DNA of 64,000 nucleotides from Euwallacea fornicatus (lineage: Eukaryota > Arthropoda > Insecta > Coleoptera > Curculionidae). The notes beneath the pieces are model-generated. The model saw nothing but the letters and a program-made list of their open reading frames with translations. It was not told where the DNA came from and did no database searches. The stretch covers positions 3,782,001 to 3,846,000 of the forward strand of contig NC_089541.1 in the NCBI RefSeq assembly GCF_040115645.1. The letters run 5' to 3'. Positions 11,770 through 24,910 of this stretch are shown in pieces (positions within the stretch are counted from its first letter, which is position 1; each line of letters opens with the position of its first letter). The position numbers were made by a program, and so were the translations under genes.

Positions 11770-14700
11770 GCTCGCACCTGCTCTCTCAGGGATGCGTTGT
11801 TGTGCAATAAGAAAAGATACCAAAGTACGTTGTATACACCCTGAGGTTTTCATTATATGGCGTCGCCCTAAATCATTAACTAATTATACAGACTCCAGTT
11901 CGTTTCATCTAAAAATGAAATAAAAGTTATTACTTCACAGTTGGGACAAAGTGTTAGTTCAGCGCGCAGGTGTACGAAAATGCTTTATGAGCCATAACGG
12001 ATAGTTTATATGACACTATTCCAGATTTTGGGTAACTTCTACATGCATACACACACGTAGGTCGCGTTATAAAATGCAACATAAACCGTAAGAATAACTG
12101 CCCTATTTCTATTTGCTCTATAATAATTTTTCGTCTAAAAAGATGACAAAAGTGGGCCATAGCTCAGCTGAGTCAAAAAGAAAACAAAAAACAAACAATA
12201 GCCCTCTCCCAGATAAGGTTTTTATAAAAATTAGCCATAAAAGAAGTAATATGGACTTCCGGAAGAAACTCGCTCCCATTATTTGCGATAAAATCTAGAC
12301 AATTTAGAAAGTTTTAGAATAAGAGTAAGAAATAAGAAGCTTTTAGAGCCGGAATCTGGGAAGAGACCCCATATGTCTGTTTAAGCTGTTGTTTTCCTAA
12401 AGAGGCTCTGAATAAACTGCGTGAATCGCAATGAAGCGGCCCTTAAATGAATAATTTCTCCAAATTTTTCCTTAACACCCCTCCCCCCCCTTCTCTACCC
12501 CCTTCTCCATCACCCTCCGCCATTTCATTTGATCGAAATTCTGCAATAATAATGAGCAAAAATACTTGGTTTTGTATCGGAGCCGAGGGAGAAACAATCG
12601 CCCTAATTCCTGTTTCCCAGCCTTTTGTGTTGAAACGTGTTCAAGTAAATAGCTAGAGCTGAGTTATTGGCCGAGCATTTATTAACCGCCCAACATCAAA
12701 AGACAAAGGCCATAACTTTGTATTGTAACCGGTCGGAAAATAAACAATTCACATCAAAGAGTTTGAATCAATTCCGAATCATAAATCTTGTAGTGAATCT
12801 GTTGTTGACAGGCCAATTAGATGAGCTTTGTATTAATCCTCAATTTATATAAATGAACTCCGGCCTTTTAAATGAATGAGCCCTTCGATAGGTCCTCGAA
12901 GCGGAGGTTTGTGTTCCTGATTTTTTTAGCTTATCACGAGCAAGTCGTATTTTTGTTTTATGAACGACGAAGTCAACAGCAGCGATCCTCGGGCTATTTG
13001 AAATTACATTTTAGGTTTAATATTCGTCGTGTATGTATATGCCTTCGGGTGGTTCCCAAGAGGTAAATGTGTGAAGGAATTTGTTGAGTGTCTATACAGG
13101 GTGTCCGTTTCTGGAGTTCAACCGTGTGAATCTCGGTAACAGCAACACATTCATATGAGATCGGTTAAAGTAGAGTTGACCAATTTGGAGTCCAACGATA
13201 TTTTGGCGGTTTACAAAGATATATAGCTGAAGTTTTAGGAAAAAGTGTTTATTTTCCTTTGGTTTACTTGGAGAGTTAACTCAAAATTATTGACACTTTG
13301 TCATTGCACCACTTTCTCTCCTACACCGCGGCGATATCAGATTTGAAATCCGACGTTTAGATTTAGGATAATCATCATCACCCTTAATTTTTCTTATGGG
13401 CGCGATCTTCGATCTTCACATTAAAAAGAAATATTTTTGTTTCGTATTAAGACGTGTCCATAAACCGAATGGAATTAAGGTGGAGACTTTACAGGCGATG
13501 GGTGGTTCCGTGTTTCCATTTTTTTCGGTTAGAGAGATGAAACGAACGCCCTCTATAAGCACCTTCAAGAAATAAGGTTTTTTATTAGAATTTTCAATAT
13601 CAGACAATCTCTAAAGTGACTCTTTCAGTCGCATTTCTCTAATACATCTGCCAACTTTTCCTTAAGGCTCTAGCAATCACTTTCACGTCTTACGTTTTCA
13701 AGTACAACTTGTTTGTTCCCATTTTCAATTGGTTCAGACGTGTTTGTCCTTGAACAGAACAAATAACTGGCCGAGTCCATTTTTCCCTTTTTGTGCCTCG
13801 CAAGGCCCACCTTTATTGCTTTATACAGAACCAATCCATTATTTTGGCCCTTGGCCTCGTAACGTGTTATATGAAAATAGAGCAATTGTTCTGAAACATA
13901 ATGTATCTCGTACTTAACAAGAGAGATCTGAAGTGGGGTTAACGATTATTAGCAGTTGTAACCCTTTTAATTGTCTCATTAGTTGGAAAGGGTGGTGGAT
14001 TTGAGTAATCCATGTAAGTGGGAATTCCTTTTAAATCCTAAAATTTAGAATATGCTCGAATTTTATTTTAGAAAGAAATAAGAGTAGCAAAGCGAGGGCG
14101 AGCGAAGCTGTGCGATTAGATGTTTGGAGCTCTTTTCGCCCCCCAATCGACCCATTTCTGCTTCATGTGGGCCTCTTTTTCTTCGCCACTCTGCTCGTTT
14201 TCTTCACGAAGGAGAGCGGTTTATCCCATTCAAGAGTTGAAAGCTCCTCCAGGAGTAGAAAAACGGCTGCGTAACATTGAACCTTCAAAGCTCCGACGCT
14301 CTGTTGAATCTTCAACGCGTATGTGTGGTTCTTCTTGTGGCGATATAGATAGTTGATGAATCGATTACTGTTTGCTTTCGTTCACCCATCGTCCAGCTTG
14401 AACTGAAGAATGGCAATCTGCAGTAGGATTAATAATGATCCTTGGCAATATTGTTCGAAAAACTGTCACATAATTTGTTAAAATTCTTCAATATTCTCCA
14501 GTCTTATGTAACGGTTCGTTATTACTACTCTAAAGATCGTTTTGCCGTATACCGTGCCGTATACAATTGTTGTAAGCATATCTAGCTTAGAGCTCCAACA
14601 CAATGGTGCTTTTCCTGGGATCGTCGTTTTGTTACTCTTAACGTTTTTATTACTAAACATCCTTTTCGGTCTTTAAATTTATCAAAAAACACAATTTCAG

Positions 14701-15540
14701 TGCATGTTAGCTGCTCGCAACATGCAAGCTAAAAATGCTAAAGCTAAAAATGAAACAAAATATTAGTTGCAGCTCGCAGGTGCATATAAACGGTTTACGA
14801 GCAATAACTGCACTACTTTATTCCGCAGGAGTGTAGCATGTTCATGCGCATAATATCTTAACCCTGCGAACTGAATATACATATATGTTTTAATGTGGTC
14901 ATATGATAATGAAATTTGTGGTAATAACAATTATTGTTAAAATTTAAGGTGGTAATTCTAAAATTTTTGTTACTACAGATTCAAATTTGCTTGAGGCCCT
15001 CAGGAGAACTTTTCCTACTGAGGCACTATTCAATGGGTTTTGGTGTACAATGCATCAAATATTACAGTTGGTATTGTAATCGAAAAGCACATGACACTCT
15101 GAGATAATAATATAGTTTCCAAGTTAGTAACAATTGTCCATTAATTGGCAAGAACGTAACAATAATCAGAAGTTAGTAGCATGTTCTGATGAAGACAAAA
15201 ATAGACTGGAAACTTAAGTTTTTTTTTTTGTTGATCTTTATTGATATTCGTTCGTATTGACATCGACGAGGGCAATAATTATCATTAGTCGACTCACATT
15301 AACGTACGCTGTAGATTACTGTTTTGCATTGTCTGGTGTTGATAAGGCGACAGGAACTTAACAATTGTTTGGTGGATAGATGATATTATCCAAGACTCGA
15401 ATAATTGTCTAGATGTTCATTGTTATTCCTCAATATGATGATTATTGTTTTTTATGCGAAGAAAGTTGCAAAAATCAGATTAATTGAGTAACTGTGTTCT
15501 TAACTTCAGAAACTTCTGGGTGGGATTTCAACCTAATAAA
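11770..15540. other. Intergenic, one possible exon and a CT-rich tract
   Basis: Mostly featureless. 12478-12521 is a C/CT-rich low-complexity tract. A lone CAGGGTGTCCG end near 13100 looks like one terminus of a Tc1/mariner-type MITE, but I could not find its partner. A candidate exon at 14212-14356 is listed separately. Confidence 0.4.
14212..14356 (+). CDS. Possible terminal exon of an unknown protein
   Basis: A strong pyrimidine tract (about 14171-14205) ends in an AAG acceptor at 14209-14211. It is followed by 47 open codons to a TGA (14354-14356). The segment reads RAVYPIQELKAPPGVEKRL, then NIEPSKLRRSVESSTRMCG and SSCGDIDS. Base composition is less AT-rich than the surroundings and codon use looks coding-like. 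Basic pairs (KR, RR) are present, but I do not recognise a neuropeptide or any family. No upstream exon was identified, so it could be a chance ORF. Confidence 0.25.
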
Positions 15541-15544
15541 GATA

Positions 15545-16962
15545 CAGGATGTTTAATTAAAACAATTCACTTGAAATATTTTGGATGCAAAAAATTATTT
15601 CGGAAAATCCCAAGAGAAGTCGATTTTGCTATAAAAGGCGACATTTTTTGAACGTAAAGTCACGGATGTAGGTTCAACCCCTGCACGTGGTGGCATCCCT
15701 TTTCGAGAATCTTAAATCGCACGGGGAGTTAAGAGGCACATCTTTTTCAAAGCATTTCAATTCTCTTTCTAAATATGGCGAAATTTTGTTGTTCTGCGTG
15801 AAAAACAAAATAATAATAGTAATAATAATAAACTTAACGGAAAATGAAAACGAAAAGAAAAGGATGTTCGTCACCAAAGACTTGATAAGGTGATGGATTT
15901 TAGGATTTTACATGAAACAGTACGCTGTAGACAGTGAAATTCGTTGATTTGTTATTATCCTCTATTTTGAATCAAACGATTCTAATCCTGGTTTACACCA
16001 CTGCAGAGAGATTTTAAATTGTCCCTCTCTATTTCAAAAACAACGAATTGGCCTGCTCACTGCAAGAACATTCAATGAAAAACATCCCTATAAGGATCTC
16101 GGCCATCTCCACGTGATAAATTTCCCTATAAGATTCATCTCGTGCAAGAACTCAATGGAGATGATGCAGATCTCCGAAAACAATTTTGTCAAGAGATGGT
16201 TGAAAGAAGTTTGGACAGCGCTAATTTTTTATATTCTACATGCTTCTCTGACAAATGCACATTCTGTACTGGAGTAATTCGAATTCTAGAATTATGAGCA
16301 TTTACAGTATACAGAAAAGTTCAATGTTTTGCTGGGACTTTGGGAAACAATTAATGGTCTATTTTTTCTACCTTACGACTTGATGACTAAACCTTAATTG
16401 AATTTGCTCCATGATTCCACCTACCCTCGCTTTATAAAAATTTTTGGAAACGACAATTAGATTCCAAAAAATGATGTATTTTTTCAACAGGATGATGCTC
16501 CGCCACTTCATGCAGCTCCTATATGTGATTTTTGACATCAACATTTTCCCGAACACTGGATTAGCAAAAGAAGTTTCATTGAATGGCCTCTGCGATTGTC
16601 AGATTTAACACCAATGGACTTTTTCTTATGATGCCATTCAAAAAGTGTTGTTTATAACACGAAACCCAGCTTTCCGGACGTCTTTTACTATCGAATAGTG
16701 GTAGCATGTGATGAAATGACCTGGGAACTATTACAAGGTGTTTGGGAAAATGTTGAACAAAGATCTTATTATTGCACGGAAGTTAATAGGTCGCAATTAA
16801 GAAACGATTAAAAACTTTTTTTCGGTTTATTTCACCGACTCAACTGACTTCCACGACTTTACGTTCAAAAGATGTTGACATTGAAAGCAAAATCGACCCG
16901 TTTCAGAGTTTTCTCATGCATCGAAAATATTTCAGGCGGCCTGTTTTAGTCGGAACACCCTG
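15545..16962 (+). mobile_element. Decayed Tc1/mariner-type (DUF4817-like) transposon with TIRs of about 110 bp
   Basis: TA-flanked ends: the left begins CAGGATGTTTAATTAAAAC and the right ends GTCGGAACACCCTG. About 110 bp of the two ends are inverted copies (GAAATATTTTGGATGCA against its partner, then TTTTGAACGTAAAGTC). Inside, on the plus strand, are broken transposase pieces: ATTCATCTCGTGCAAGAACT encodes an IHLVQELNGDDADLR-like segment near 16135-16200, and near 16490-16640 there is a catalytic segment resembling QQDDAPPLHAAP followed by SFIEWPLRLSDLTPMDFF. Stops and shifts are frequent, so it is dead. Confidence 0.7.
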
Positions 16963-19900
16963 TAGATTTGCAATTTTCGCGTAAATTAATGGGCCTCCTA
17001 CGGCATTATTATTTTATTTCAGGTTTTGTCAACGACCTCATAGCTCGCTTTTGCACCTTTCCATGCTAAACTGGCGCCTCTATTTTGCACGGCCCCCCAT
17101 ATTTAACCTGGCATGCTTTTCGAGCAAATTATGCACAGATAAAATTACGGTCTGAATGTAAAACGAATTACCGCTTGACGTAGCCATATAAAGATGAAAA
17201 ACGATTATCATAAGCAAATTTTACCCTTGTAATTGCTTTTTCGCATCGCTCGTTTGGGTTGTGACATATAACGCCTATTACAAAGGAATTATGCCGGGGG
17301 ATGAAATTTGTCTGGTAAAAAGAAAACCCTTTTGCAGCTTTGTCAGTTTAGCTGATTGCTACATTGATTCCTAGTGGGTATTATGGACTTAGAAAATAGA
17401 ATTTTGAACGCAAATACGAGAGATGGATTACGAGCTACTGAACTTTTGGCAACTAAAGACATACGTTATTAAATTTCGGCACAATGTTCGCTCTTTGTGA
17501 TGGTTTGCTTGAGAATGTGCTGTGGTTGTATTTGAGTGGCCATCAAGCACCCTTATTAAACTCGTGGCTTCACTCATGCTGTATTAATATTTCAATTAGT
17601 TACCAGCACCATGCTGTATCTGTACAATCTGTCCTAAGCCACAGTGGCAAATAAAAATAAGGATTGAAGATTATTATAAAGCTCGAATATGACCGTCAAA
17701 TACAAACAACGCATAGAGGAAAAGTCCAGGTTTGTTGACACAGCTCCTTAAGAAGGAAATGGGATTTTCCACCTAAGCCCCTCGCTGTTGGATTTGTTTG
17801 TGCTTTATCATTTTCCTTTTAAAATCCCTCTAGCGATAAAGATTCTGGAGTGGTCAAGTCCAGGGGGATTAACTAAATCTCCGAGGCGGTTTCGAGTTTC
17901 ATGCCCAAATAAAATTGCCTTCGGAATAGTTAAAGCAAGAATGTTCTGTAAGTCAACAAACGGTACAATTTCTACTTGAGTTATGTGCAGAATCTTGGTC
18001 TGATAATGCATATCGACGGCAGATTTATCAGATTTCTATATGTGAAATTCTGATGGAAAAAGATTTATAAGGTCGATGTTCTAAAAGCTTACATGATCCA
18101 AGTCAAAAGCCTCGATTTTTATATACGTGAACAATAAATCTCAACGGTTTTATTTTCCCTTTATCGCTGTTCAAACTACAACACCTTGGGTCATAAAGTT
18201 GGTACACCGGTTGAATCCCAAGGGATGAAATAAATCTTCGCCTAGTATTTACTATCTCCACTCCCCCTAGGAGATATCTATAGAGCATTTTTTTTTAACA
18301 AATTTCAGGATTTTGAAAAGAGTCGAGAATGTCACAACAAATTATGAATTTGTACACATCTAAACCTCGTTAAGCCAAAAATATTTGTGTCCCCCATTTT
18401 AAGTCTGCTCGGACTCCAAAACTAAAGCTGTTCTGTTTTGGTTGCCAGGCCCATGAACAATAAAACTAAACTTTCTCTATAAAAATGCCATTTTTATCGC
18501 CGCTCTACTGAACTCCCGCTAAACCTTATCGGATGGAGCATTAGGGCATATAAATTTTTATTCCCAAAACTTGGATGATTTAGATAATACACTTTTGACA
18601 TAAACCATATCACTTACCTATACCTCGGGAGATAACGGCTAAAAAGGGATTATGGGGGGTTCAGACAAACCGCTATATTTTGTTTCGCATTTCAGCCCAG
18701 AGGAAAAAAACACTTCGAAAAGTATGCAGTAATGGATAACCAAGTGGTTTTTTTCTATTATTGCACTTCCTCATAACGAATCGTTTCACCTTCAAAATCT
18801 AAATCAAATATTACTCGGGACTTTAAAGCTCAATATTTTTTGCAGGGCCCGGCGAACTTTCAGTTAAACAACTCCTGAAGGAGTAAATAGTCCGCGGCTA
18901 TTTATTTTATCTCCTGGGATTCGGCCATTAAGGCGAATTTATAGCCGAAGGTGCAGGACTTGGAAAAGTGATAAACCAGAAAGGGAATTTTAGTGGGCCC
19001 CAGATTAGGATAATTGCAGTTACTCTCTTATTGGATAATTTATTCCAGAATAATGCCAATTTTTCAAAACCTTTATAAATATCGTTATAAAGAACCATTA
19101 TGGCAAACATATGCGTAACAGTGACAAATTTATAAACCAAGTGTCAGCTTTGGCGTATTAATAAGCGACTATGTTAAAACAATGCGAAATGTGACTGGAA
19201 ATGTGTTTATTTGAGGAGCTTTAGATGTGACGTTATTTAATAGTTAGGGTTAGTCTATCGCTGTATTGACAATAAATTATTGTAAAATACCAAATATCAT
19301 ATAATTTACAATTCGGCTTATATCTCAGTTTCGTAAAGCTCGTCACTAAAATATGATCATCAATTGTGACCTGCAATGTCACCCGAAAGAGGAAGCCAGA
19401 ATAAAAGCGACAATAATAAACAAGAAGCAATTGGAAATCAAAAGACTGGAACAAACATGAAGAACAAGAGAGGGAGAAACGAAGACAAAAAGGGAGATAG
19501 CATATTTCTCGGTAGTTCTCAAATCCCTGCAATAATGCTTTCGCATACTTTTATATAAGCTGGAAGAGAATTTATTGTGATAGTGCTGCCATTTTATTGG
19601 AGTACTTCATCTAAAACAAAATTCGCCCTCAATCAGATTTGCAAGTTGGTAGAGAACCTAAGGATGCTCTAAAAAATATCTATATGCTCTATAAAGACGT
19701 CTGTAAGGGCATCGATGAGTTTATCAAAACATTTCCCGTGAAATACGAATTTATTTTTAAGAATATACTACAGAATAAAAAATTGAAGTTGTGAATTATC
19801 AAATCGAACATCAAAGCATAAGATTGTCAAAAGTAAAGCAACGTGATTGGGAATCAATCATCAAACAATTTCCATTTTCCAAAGCAACCAATGGAAAACT

Positions 19901-20119
19901 GCTATTCTCCTCAATAAAATACTGACAAGTTGACCCTTGAAAATATGTTTTTTGAGGAATCTTTTTCTTACAACAAAGACCTAATTCCACAAACTACTTG
20001 AGTTTTGAAGAAAAACTACTCAATTTCACGTACTTTGTCTTCTGCACCTTGAAAACTCAAGAAACTGGTGTTGCTTTGCCGCTCTGTGAGCAATACTGTA
20101 CTTTCCCTTTTACGGCCAA
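16963..20119. other. Intergenic, nothing supported except a short coding-like fragment
   Basis: No splice-bounded exon is convincing. The 17.0-17.1 kb stretch is somewhat richer in G+C. A 61-codon open stretch at 19612-19794 is listed separately. Confidence 0.45.
19612..19794 (+). other. Unrecognised coding-like fragment
   Basis: After a TAA, about 60 codons are open with no ATG at the start. They read KIRPQSDLQVGREPKDALKN, then IYMLYKDVCKGIDEFIKTF. The residue mix is protein-like, so this may be a relic of a gene or element. No domain is recognised. Confidence 0.2.
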
Positions 20120-21320
20120 GTTATAGAACGTATAGTTGGTAGTATATACGTTGATAGTTGTAAAAGTACTCAACCTAACACTTAAAAAAAATGGAAAATA
20201 TTACATTATTTGTCAACAGAGTCTCTTTTGAGATTGACACATTTTTCCCAGCGAGCTTCTCTTCCCTATTTCTAATAAGAAGTTTTATTGCTTCAAAATA
20301 GACATCAACTTCTTTATTATTTGAAAATCTCTTTCTACCGAGCCATTTTGTCAAGTTTGTAAATAGAAAATAATCTAAGAGGGCTAAATCTGGCGAATAA
20401 GACGGATAAGGAAAAAGTTCGATACCAAGTTTATTGATTTTGGTCACCACAATAACGAAAGTGTGAACTGATGCGTTATCTTGATGAAACAAGATTTTCT
20501 TTTTCGCTCAAACGCTACAATAACTTTGTATAATATTTTCCTTTAGAGACAAGGCAATAAAAATTATACCATGTGTTCCTAAAAATTTGACGCCATCTCC
20601 TTTCCTGCAGATGGAACGGTTTTCGTCTTCTTTAGAGTCGATTCTCTCCCTTGAGTTCATTGTTTTGACTGCTCTTTCCTGTCAGGAGTAAAATGATGGA
20701 CTAATCTTCCACCTATAATCGTGAATCGACGCCAAAAACTCAGCTTTATTGCTGAGAAACTTTGCGAAACTCTTCCTTGAAACATCTTCAAGGCGCTGTT
20801 TTTGCTCAATTGTGAGTAATCACAGCACCCATCTTTCGCATAGCTTTCGTATATCCATTGGTCGGTCAAAATGCGATGTCCAGTACTTTTTGAAATGTCC
20901 ATCATATCTGCTAATTTTTCGCGCATTTTTTCATGACAATATCAGGAGTGATCGGAGCTGAAGTGTTATTGGATTGACTATTGCGGAGGTCGTCTTGGCA
21001 GCTCGTACACTGCCACTCAATATTTTAGAGTTGTTAACGAAAGACCAGAGTCCCCTAGTGTAGAATCCAACTCCGTTTTGATGTTGGATAGGCTAAGACC
21101 TTTCAAATAAAGGTATTGAATCACGTATCGATCATCAATTTTTTCCATGTTTATCAAATCTCTAAAGGCATTTACTAAAAACGGTTCCAAAGTTAAACAA
21201 ATGAATGTAGTATCTTCAGATTTTAGATGCAAGCTTTTTAAGGTTAGGTCTTTGTACTATAGGCAAATTTTTAACAAAAAATTGCCATCTATATGTCATG
21301 TCTGGTACTTCTAGGACTAT
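20120..21320 (-). mobile_element. Mariner transposon copy 1, dead transposase
   Basis: Minus-strand transposase remnants. The N-terminal part (21232-21017) includes YLYLKGLSLSNIKTELDSTLGD. The central part (20926-20657) holds the second helix-turn-helix. The catalytic part (20492-20175) has FHQDNASVHT and PYPSYSPDLALLDYFLFTNL, matching the mariner pattern with D residues in QDNA and SPDLAPxDYFL. Stops separate the pieces. A related copy in the same orientation lies at about 55800-56905; both share the upstream flank and an end resembling CTGGTACTTCTAGGACTAT. Confidence 0.75.
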
Positions 21321-22034
21321 CCTCGTAAATTATTTAAAACTATTTTAAAGATATTTTAAAGCTAAACAGAAAATACGCTTGTCAAAAAATCCTATAAAAA
21401 ATTGATGGTCCTGCATGAGATTTCGTAAAGGAAAATCTCAACTACGTCAGTGTCATGCTCTCTTAGCTCCTTGAGCTCCTCTCAAGCTCCTTTCTTTTCT
21501 TCCTTTACTCCTTGTTCGAAACCATGAGAATTCAAGATGAGATAACGGAAACAACTGGTACGCTCCCTTTGTTGCAGTGGAAACATAGACTTTCTTATAT
21601 TTTACATATTTTTATGTTTTTTATTCTCGTTTTGTTTGTTCGATTTGAATACGGAACATTAAAAAATGCTTAGTTTCATCTTTCAAGTTACTCACTACTG
21701 TTAGTTTCTAGGCCGAAAGGAAGAGACGGAACGACTCTATGAAAAATTAAAATATTCTTCTAAAAATTAAACCTATAATCACGGTATCTGTCACACTAAG
21801 ACATTTTATGTGTTTTTATCTTGTTATCACTCTAGAATCTGATTATGGAATATTGGAAGAATCTTTCTTCTCTTCTAGATCATGCTTTGACCACTTTTCT
21901 AGTGATTTTCTAAGAACTTTATGACAATATTTCTCTAATCTTACTAAATGTACACTAAATAAAACTCAATTTTCATTTTTAAAACTAATATATTTTAAAT
22001 TATCCAATTGCCTTCTTGAGACAAGAAAACAACT
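21321..22034. other. 3' flank of the GMC gene, no gene
   Basis: AT-rich DNA downstream of the GMC gene stop codon. It presumably holds its 3'UTR and poly(A) site, but I see no clear minus-strand AATAAA close to the stop. A CTCCTTGAGCTCCTCTCAAGCTCC simple-repeat patch lies near 21470. Confidence 0.4.
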
Positions 22035-24369
22035 TTACGAACATCTAATATATTTTCCACGCCTTGCGCAATAACCATATTGTTTTTTTATTACATCAGA
22101 AATCTTCTCTGCAATCATCACTACAGCTGCATTTGGATGTCCAGAAATATGATCTGGAAATATTCCTGCATCAACAACTCTTAGTTTCTTAATTCCATGG
22201 ACCTTTAAATTGGCATCTACTACAGATTCTTTTGGATCATTACCCATTTTGGTCGTGCTCACCGGATGAAAGAGCTGCAATAAATTATCAAATTTCAGTT
22301 CTCACCAAATTTCATTAGAAGTCAACTCACAGTTGTCGACAGTTCCTTTACATTACATAACCAGTACTTTTTGGTCAATTTGCTCAATTTATCACATTTT
22401 TTGGAAGGAATCGTGATTAATTGTGCATTGAATTCTTTGAAGGTTCGAGTATTGTTGAACTTCAGAGCAACCTCGACTCCTTTGTACATATTTTCCAGGT
22501 CAATACCCTCTGGATCCGAAAAATAATTGGGATCGATTACAGGGTAGTCTCTAGGATCTTTCGATTGCAAAGTGATACTTCCCCTGGATTTGGGATGCAA
22601 TAGTTCTATGTTTACAGATATGTCGCTGTGCCTCCGCAGCTGTTTGAAGCTCTCAATGTATTCATCAGTATAGCTAAGAAATTATTTTAATACACTTCCT
22701 TTACATATATTAAGTGGAGATTTTTACCCGAGAATCGAAGCTATATCTGAAGTGATCATGGGGGGTCCGAAGAAGAAAAATTCAATTTCAGGTTGACCGT
22801 CGTCTGGCCCCATAAAGTTCCAGAAGCTAATGGTTTGCTGGCCTAAACTTGGGGTCAGAGGTCTTTTATTCTCAGTCCACAGTTTCACGTTTTCTTCCAT
22901 AGATGTGTTGTAAAATGTCCGATTGGTCCTTGAATATATTGATTATAAAGGACTTTTTTAGGAATATTCATTACTACCTATAAAAAATTCCAGGGAAAAA
23001 TTGATGGTCTTGCATATTTTGGCCAACAGGCAAAATTTTTTTGATAGGAATTCCATGTTTAGTCAACTCATCTTTTGGACCAATTCCCGACAACATGAGG
23101 ACCTGAGGGGAATTCACCGCGCCAGCAGATAAAAGAACTTCCTTTGAGGCCTTGACGGTGCACTGTTTCCCATTTCTCACATAATTAACTCCTACAGCTA
23201 CGTCTTTTTCGATGAGTATTTTAGTCACATAGGAATTAGTGCTAACCACAAGATTGCTACGGTTTCTTGCTGGGTTTATGAAGGCATGGTTGGAACTTGA
23301 CCGTGTATTCCTATCCAAAAAGAATTGCAATCTGCTAACTCCATCTTGGTCCTTGCCATTATAGTCCTTCTCAGTTTTTCCTAAGTCGATGTGGCAATCC
23401 ACCAAAGCTTGGGTCTAAATTTAGAGAAAAAAGGTTGAAGATTTATTACTTGTAGTATGGAAGACAGGGGCAGGAGAATCATCACATAAAATGTTTAAAA
23501 CTACACCAAAGCAAAGACTGAATCTGCGTCTCTAATTGATTTAAGAAGCAATTTTTACGAGATGATTCACTCTGTTTTTCTGTGCCTCAGTAGTGTTGGG
23601 GATTTTACCAAAAAAGGAGTATCATTTGGGATTCCTATTGCCTGGGGTCCATTGAATCCGTGGTAATATCGATCTATAGGAGAGCTAAAGGTGGCACGTT
23701 CGGGTTTTTTGAAGTACGGTAGAATCTCATTATAAGACCAGCCAGGAGCAGTTTTACCCCAATCATTGAAATCATCATGATGGCCTCGAACGTACATTCC
23801 GAAGTTAATGGAGCTGCTTCCTCCTAACATTTTTCCTCTTGGGTAAGGACATTTTTGGTTTCTAGATCCTAAGATTAACGGTCAGATTTGCAAGCTTTAA
23901 GAATGAATTACTCACCTAGACACATATTTTTTTGAGCAGTGGTATTGTAGCCCCAATTATATTGACTTCTGTGCAAGTAAATGTTCATGCCCAACATATC
24001 GGAGAGTTGAGGAGTCTCAGGACCTGCCTCCAATGCCAAAACTTTGAATTTTTTTACTTCTGTCAGTCTGTTTGCTAACACTCCTCCAGCAGTTCCCGTG
24101 CCAACGATAATGAAGTCAAATTCTTCTTGGGCTAAAATTTTTCATGATTAGTGTGATTTTGTATAGTGCAAGTTAATTTAAATCGTACGACAGGGTTCAT
24201 CTGTAATGTCAGGATTCTTCTCGTAAAACCTCTTATTATTAACTGGAAAAACGTAGTTCTTAGAATTCTCCATTAGCTGTTGCACTTTTCGTGTTAAAGT
24301 GCGATAATCTTCTTCGCCATATCCACTAGCTGCTAAAGCCAGTAGGTACAGTACGACCTTTGCAAACAT
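22035..24369 (-). CDS. Secreted GMC oxidoreductase (glucose/choline dehydrogenase-like), intact
   Basis: FAD-dependent oxidation of an alcohol or sugar, probably outside the cell. Seven exons in transcript order: 24369-24189, 24131-23916, 23868-23609, 23414-22978, 22928-22728, 22673-22331, 22274-22035. All junctions are GT-AG and phase-matched, giving 1878 bp (625 codons and stop), the usual insect GMC length. Residues 1-18 (MFAKVVLYLLALAASGYG) are a signal peptide, which chooses this ATG over the in-frame upstream one near 24450. FDFIIVGTGTAGG (65-77) is the FAD dinucleotide-binding loop; PRGKMLGGSSSINFGMYVRG (142-161) and GAVNSPQVLMLSGIG (317-331) are the two GMC signatures. The active-site pair is His549 (FHPVSTTKMG) and His592 (SGHPNA), 43 apart as in glucose oxidase. 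The substrate cannot be read from sequence. It could be a Gld-like enzyme or a member of the expanded insect GMC clusters; no paralogue is in this window. Confidence 0.93.
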
Positions 24370-24424
24370 GATCCTTACTTCACTTGCACTAGAAAATGAT
24401 TGGTCTATGCTGCTCTCAAGTGAA

Positions 24425-24430
24425 TTTATA
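24425..24430 (-). promoter_or_regulatory. TATA box of the GMC gene
   Basis: TATAAA on the minus strand (CCATATAAATTC), about 56-61 bp upstream of the chosen ATG at 24369. This places a start site near 24395-24400 and leaves a short 5'UTR, which also argues against the upstream in-frame ATG at about 24450. Confidence 0.5.
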
Positions 24431-24910
24431 TGGAAAAATAAAAGCCCCACTTAGAATTTATGGCTAAATTATCTAAATAGGTTTCCTTTAAGTGGTTTAA
24501 AGGAAAAAATAAACATAATTTATTATTTCGTAAAGTTAGTGTTTTTTTTTGGGAACGTCATTCTTTTTTTGATATGATTTATGGAGTGTATAGAGAACTC
24601 TTTTAATTGTATTTGTTTTTAACAGTCATTTTTGATAGTTACCCGCCTTTGGAAAAGTGTGGAAAGTTCCTTATAGCTATTCAGAAAGAATACAAAGAAA
24701 TACAAAATTTTATTAATTTATCCCAAAAAGTTGTGAAAATACTATCATAATAAAAAACTATTCTTAGGAGCCAAACTTTAACACCCTATATATCGAAAAT
24801 GAAGTGCCTTTTCATATATGTTTATACGATGCTTTCGTCATATATTGAGGCCTGAAGTACTTCGTTGAGTTTATGACATTGTGTTCAAAGACACCTTATC
24901 GACAAAAACA
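24431..24910. other. Spacer between the GMC gene and the nested transposon
   Basis: AT-rich, no exon. A fragment ACACCCTATATATCG near 24780 resembles a transposon terminus but has no partner. Confidence 0.4.

Noticed and set aside
12478..12521. C/CT-rich tract as a regulatory element
   Set aside because: Simple low-complexity DNA with no other supporting signal.
13098..13260. Transposon terminus CAGGGTGTCCG
   Set aside because: No inverted partner could be found within a few kb, so it is not listed as an element.
15640..15690. tRNA-like T-arm (GTAGG TTCAACC CCTGC)
   Set aside because: The T-stem pairs, but there is no matching acceptor stem, D-arm or anticodon arm in the 70 bases around it; it overlaps the end of a transposon TIR.
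23581..23608. Stop codon after the SPTLLRHRKTE reading of the GMC exon
   Set aside because: It lies beyond a GTAAAA donor at 23608; using the donor joins TPFL directly to the next exon in phase and matches the family.
24369..24450. Upstream in-frame ATG near 24450 as the GMC start
   Set aside because: A TATA box sits between it and the internal ATG, and only the internal ATG gives a normal signal peptide.
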